DNA of 13,660 nucleotides. Origin: Candidatus Omnitrophota bacterium. GTDB taxonomy: Bacteria > Omnitrophota > Koll11 > Gygaellales > Profunditerraquicolaceae. Shown here one piece after another: positions 12,414 to 13,660 of the stretch (position 1 is the stretch's first letter; every line of letters begins with the position of its first letter). The translations under genes were made by a program, and so were the position numbers. The notes beneath the pieces were generated by a model. That model did no database searches, was not told the origin of the DNA, and saw nothing but the letters and a program-made list of their open reading frames with translations. The stretch lies in the NCBI GenBank assembly GCA_028719045.1, contig JAQULD010000035.1:1-13660 (forward strand), read 5' to 3'.

Positions 12414-13660
12414 ATGTGCGGTATCTGCGGAAAATATTATTTCGATCCTTTAAAGCAAGTCGAAGGTTCGCTTTTAAGGAATATGACCTCAGTCCTTGAG
12501 CGCAGAGGCCCGGATGAGGAAGCCTGGTGGCAGGAGGGGGCCATTGGGCTGGGTGTCCGAAGGCTAAGTATTATGGATATTGCCCGCGGCCATCAGCCTT
12601 TTAGCAGCGAGGACGGCTATGTGCGGGCTGTCTATAACGGGCAGATTTATAATTACCGTTATCTTAAAGAGAAACTTATTTCTTTGGGGCATTTTTTCCT
12701 TACCGGTTGTGACGGAGAAGTGATCCCTCATCTTTATGAGGAGTATGGAGAATCATTTTTAAAACATCTGCATGGGATGTTTGGTTTGGCTCTGGTAGAC
12801 CAGAAGCGGCAAAAATTGATCTTGGCGCGGGACCGTATGGGAATTAAGCCCCTGTATTATTCTGTTTTAGCGGATGGCGTGGTGTTCGGTTCTTCTACCC
12901 GCGCTATTTTGTGTGATCCCGCGGTTTCCCGCGATTTTGATCCAGCCGCGCTGCATTGTTATTTTTCCTGCAATTATTTCCCCGACAGCTATACTCCCTT
13001 TTCTCAAGTAAAAAAATTGTTGCCGGGGAATTATATTGTATGTGAAGGAGAAAATGTAAGGCGACAACCATACTGGAGCCTGCTCCAGTCTTCAGGGACT
13101 GATAATTTGCCCTTGAAAGCCGCGGAGGATAAGTTCAGGTCTCTTTTTATAGGCGCGGTTGAAAATCATCTGCGGGCGGATGTCCCGGTAGGTATTTTTT
13201 TAAGCGGAGGGCTTGATTCAAGCTGCATAGCTTATGCGGCAGCGGCCCTTGGAGCGGATGCGGCGGCGTTTAGTATCGGTTTTCGGGAAACAAGTTTTGA
13301 TGAGAGACCTTATGCTTCTTTGGTTGCTCAAAAGCTGGGCATCCGCCATTACGATTGTTTGCTGCCGGAAAATCTGGGTTCTCTAGTTATCCAGGCAGGG
13401 GAAGCGCTGGATATTCCCATTGGCGAACCTTCCTTTCTTCCGACTTACGCGCTTTCCGCATTTGCCAGTGAGCATTGTAAAGTAATCCTTTCGGGAGAAG
13501 GCGCGGATGAGCTTTTGTGGGGGTACGAGACTTATTTGGCCAATATTCTTGCGGCCCCGCTGTTTTTACTTCCTTCCCCTCTAAGGCGACACGTTTTTGG
13601 GTTGATTGCGCAGGTTTTTGCGCGCAATGATACATGGTTAAACAAGCGGCAGCGTCTTGA
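12414..13660 (+). CDS. asnB: asparagine synthase (glutamine-hydrolysing), 3' end cut by window
   Basis: The first 415 residues are visible and the frame stays open to the window edge. The protein should use ATP and glutamine-derived ammonia to amidate aspartate, or a related acid in surface-polysaccharide pathways. The N-terminal class II amidotransferase has the nucleophile Cys2 (MCGICG), RRLSIMD near 49-55, the YNGQIYN element at 74-80 and CDGEV with D100. The synthetase domain has the ATP loop SGGLDSS (264-270) and SGEGADELLWGYETY (360-374). The usual NGE in the glutamine pocket is NGQ here, with Gln77 in place of a glutamate. The ATG at 12414 follows GGAGG with six bases between, and MCG is the obligatory N-terminus once Met is removed. 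An extended -10 promoter lies upstream after the RND terminator, so this starts a new transcription unit. Confidence 0.95.
   Translation, partial: MCGICGKYYFDPLKQVEGSLLRNMTSVLERRGPDEEAWWQEGAIGLGVRRLSIMDIARGHQPFSSEDGYVRAVYNGQIYNYRYLKEKLISLGHFFLTGCDGEVIPHLYEEYGESFLKHLHGMFGLALVDQKRQKLILARDRMGIKPLYYSVLADGVVFGSSTRAILCDPAVSRDFDPAALHCYFSCNYFPDSYTPFSQVKKLLPGNYIVCEGENVRRQPYWSLLQSSGTDNLPLKAAEDKFRSLFIGAVENHLRADVPVGIFLSGGLDSSCIAYAAAALGADAAAFSIGFRETSFDERPYASLVAQKLGIRHYDCLLPENLGSLVIQAGEALDIPIGEPSFLPTYALSAFASEHCKVILSGEGADELLWGYETYLANILAAPLFLLPSPLRRHVFGLIAQVFARNDTWLNKRQRL

Noticed and set aside
1..13660. CRISPR arrays, insertion sequences, integrase, toxin-antitoxin or phage-defence genes
   Set aside because: No spaced direct repeats, transposase motifs or defence domains were seen on either strand; the genes are housekeeping, envelope and transport.

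Overview
The window looks like bacterial chromosome from a Gram-negative-type, probably anaerobic lineage of moderate GC. Three observations support this: an oxygen-sensitive-type 2-oxoacid:ferredoxin oxidoreductase, several lipoprotein and secreted envelope proteins, and a cyclic-di-GMP riboswitch beside pilin-like and PilZ genes. The overall style (dxs, VOR/KOR subunits, gltX, pilin-like gene, GEMM riboswitch, DUF6515-like protein) recalls uncultured Omnitrophota metagenome genomes. That assignment is from memory and is not proven by the sequence. Every gene I accept is on the + strand. I see no insertion sequence, CRISPR array, prophage or integron.

Region 1 (1-5557) is a tight metabolic operon. 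It holds the 3' part of dxs (isoprenoid precursor synthesis), four subunits of a ferredoxin-dependent 2-oxoacid oxidoreductase in the order delta, alpha, beta, gamma (alpha most like VorB), and a shortened glutamyl-tRNA synthetase. Genes overlap or lie a few bases apart. A tiny lipoprotein and a 90-residue pilin-like protein (5560-6020) continue the same reading direction.

Region 2 (6021-7833) is the most interesting part. A good sigma70-type promoter fires into a leader carrying a class I cyclic-di-GMP (GEMM) riboswitch whose core is interrupted by two back-to-back hairpins. An intrinsic terminator follows, then a second large stem-loop with a T-rich tail. Downstream are a small lytic transglycosylase, a glycine-zipper lipoprotein, a PilZ protein with intact c-di-GMP-binding motifs, and a tRNA-Gln(CTG). 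An RNA sensor and a protein sensor of the same second messenger therefore sit about 1.2 kb apart, next to envelope and pilin-type genes.

Region 3 (7955-12260) holds a secreted DUF6515-like protein, a PAP2 phosphatase with its own promoter, and a complete 1032-residue RND efflux permease. The permease has no adaptor or outer-membrane gene beside it and is closed by a strong terminator. Region 4 (12300-13660) is the 5' part of a glutamine-dependent asparagine synthase running off the window, behind an extended -10 promoter.

No computation or database search was run. Assignments rest on motifs and family patterns read by eye.
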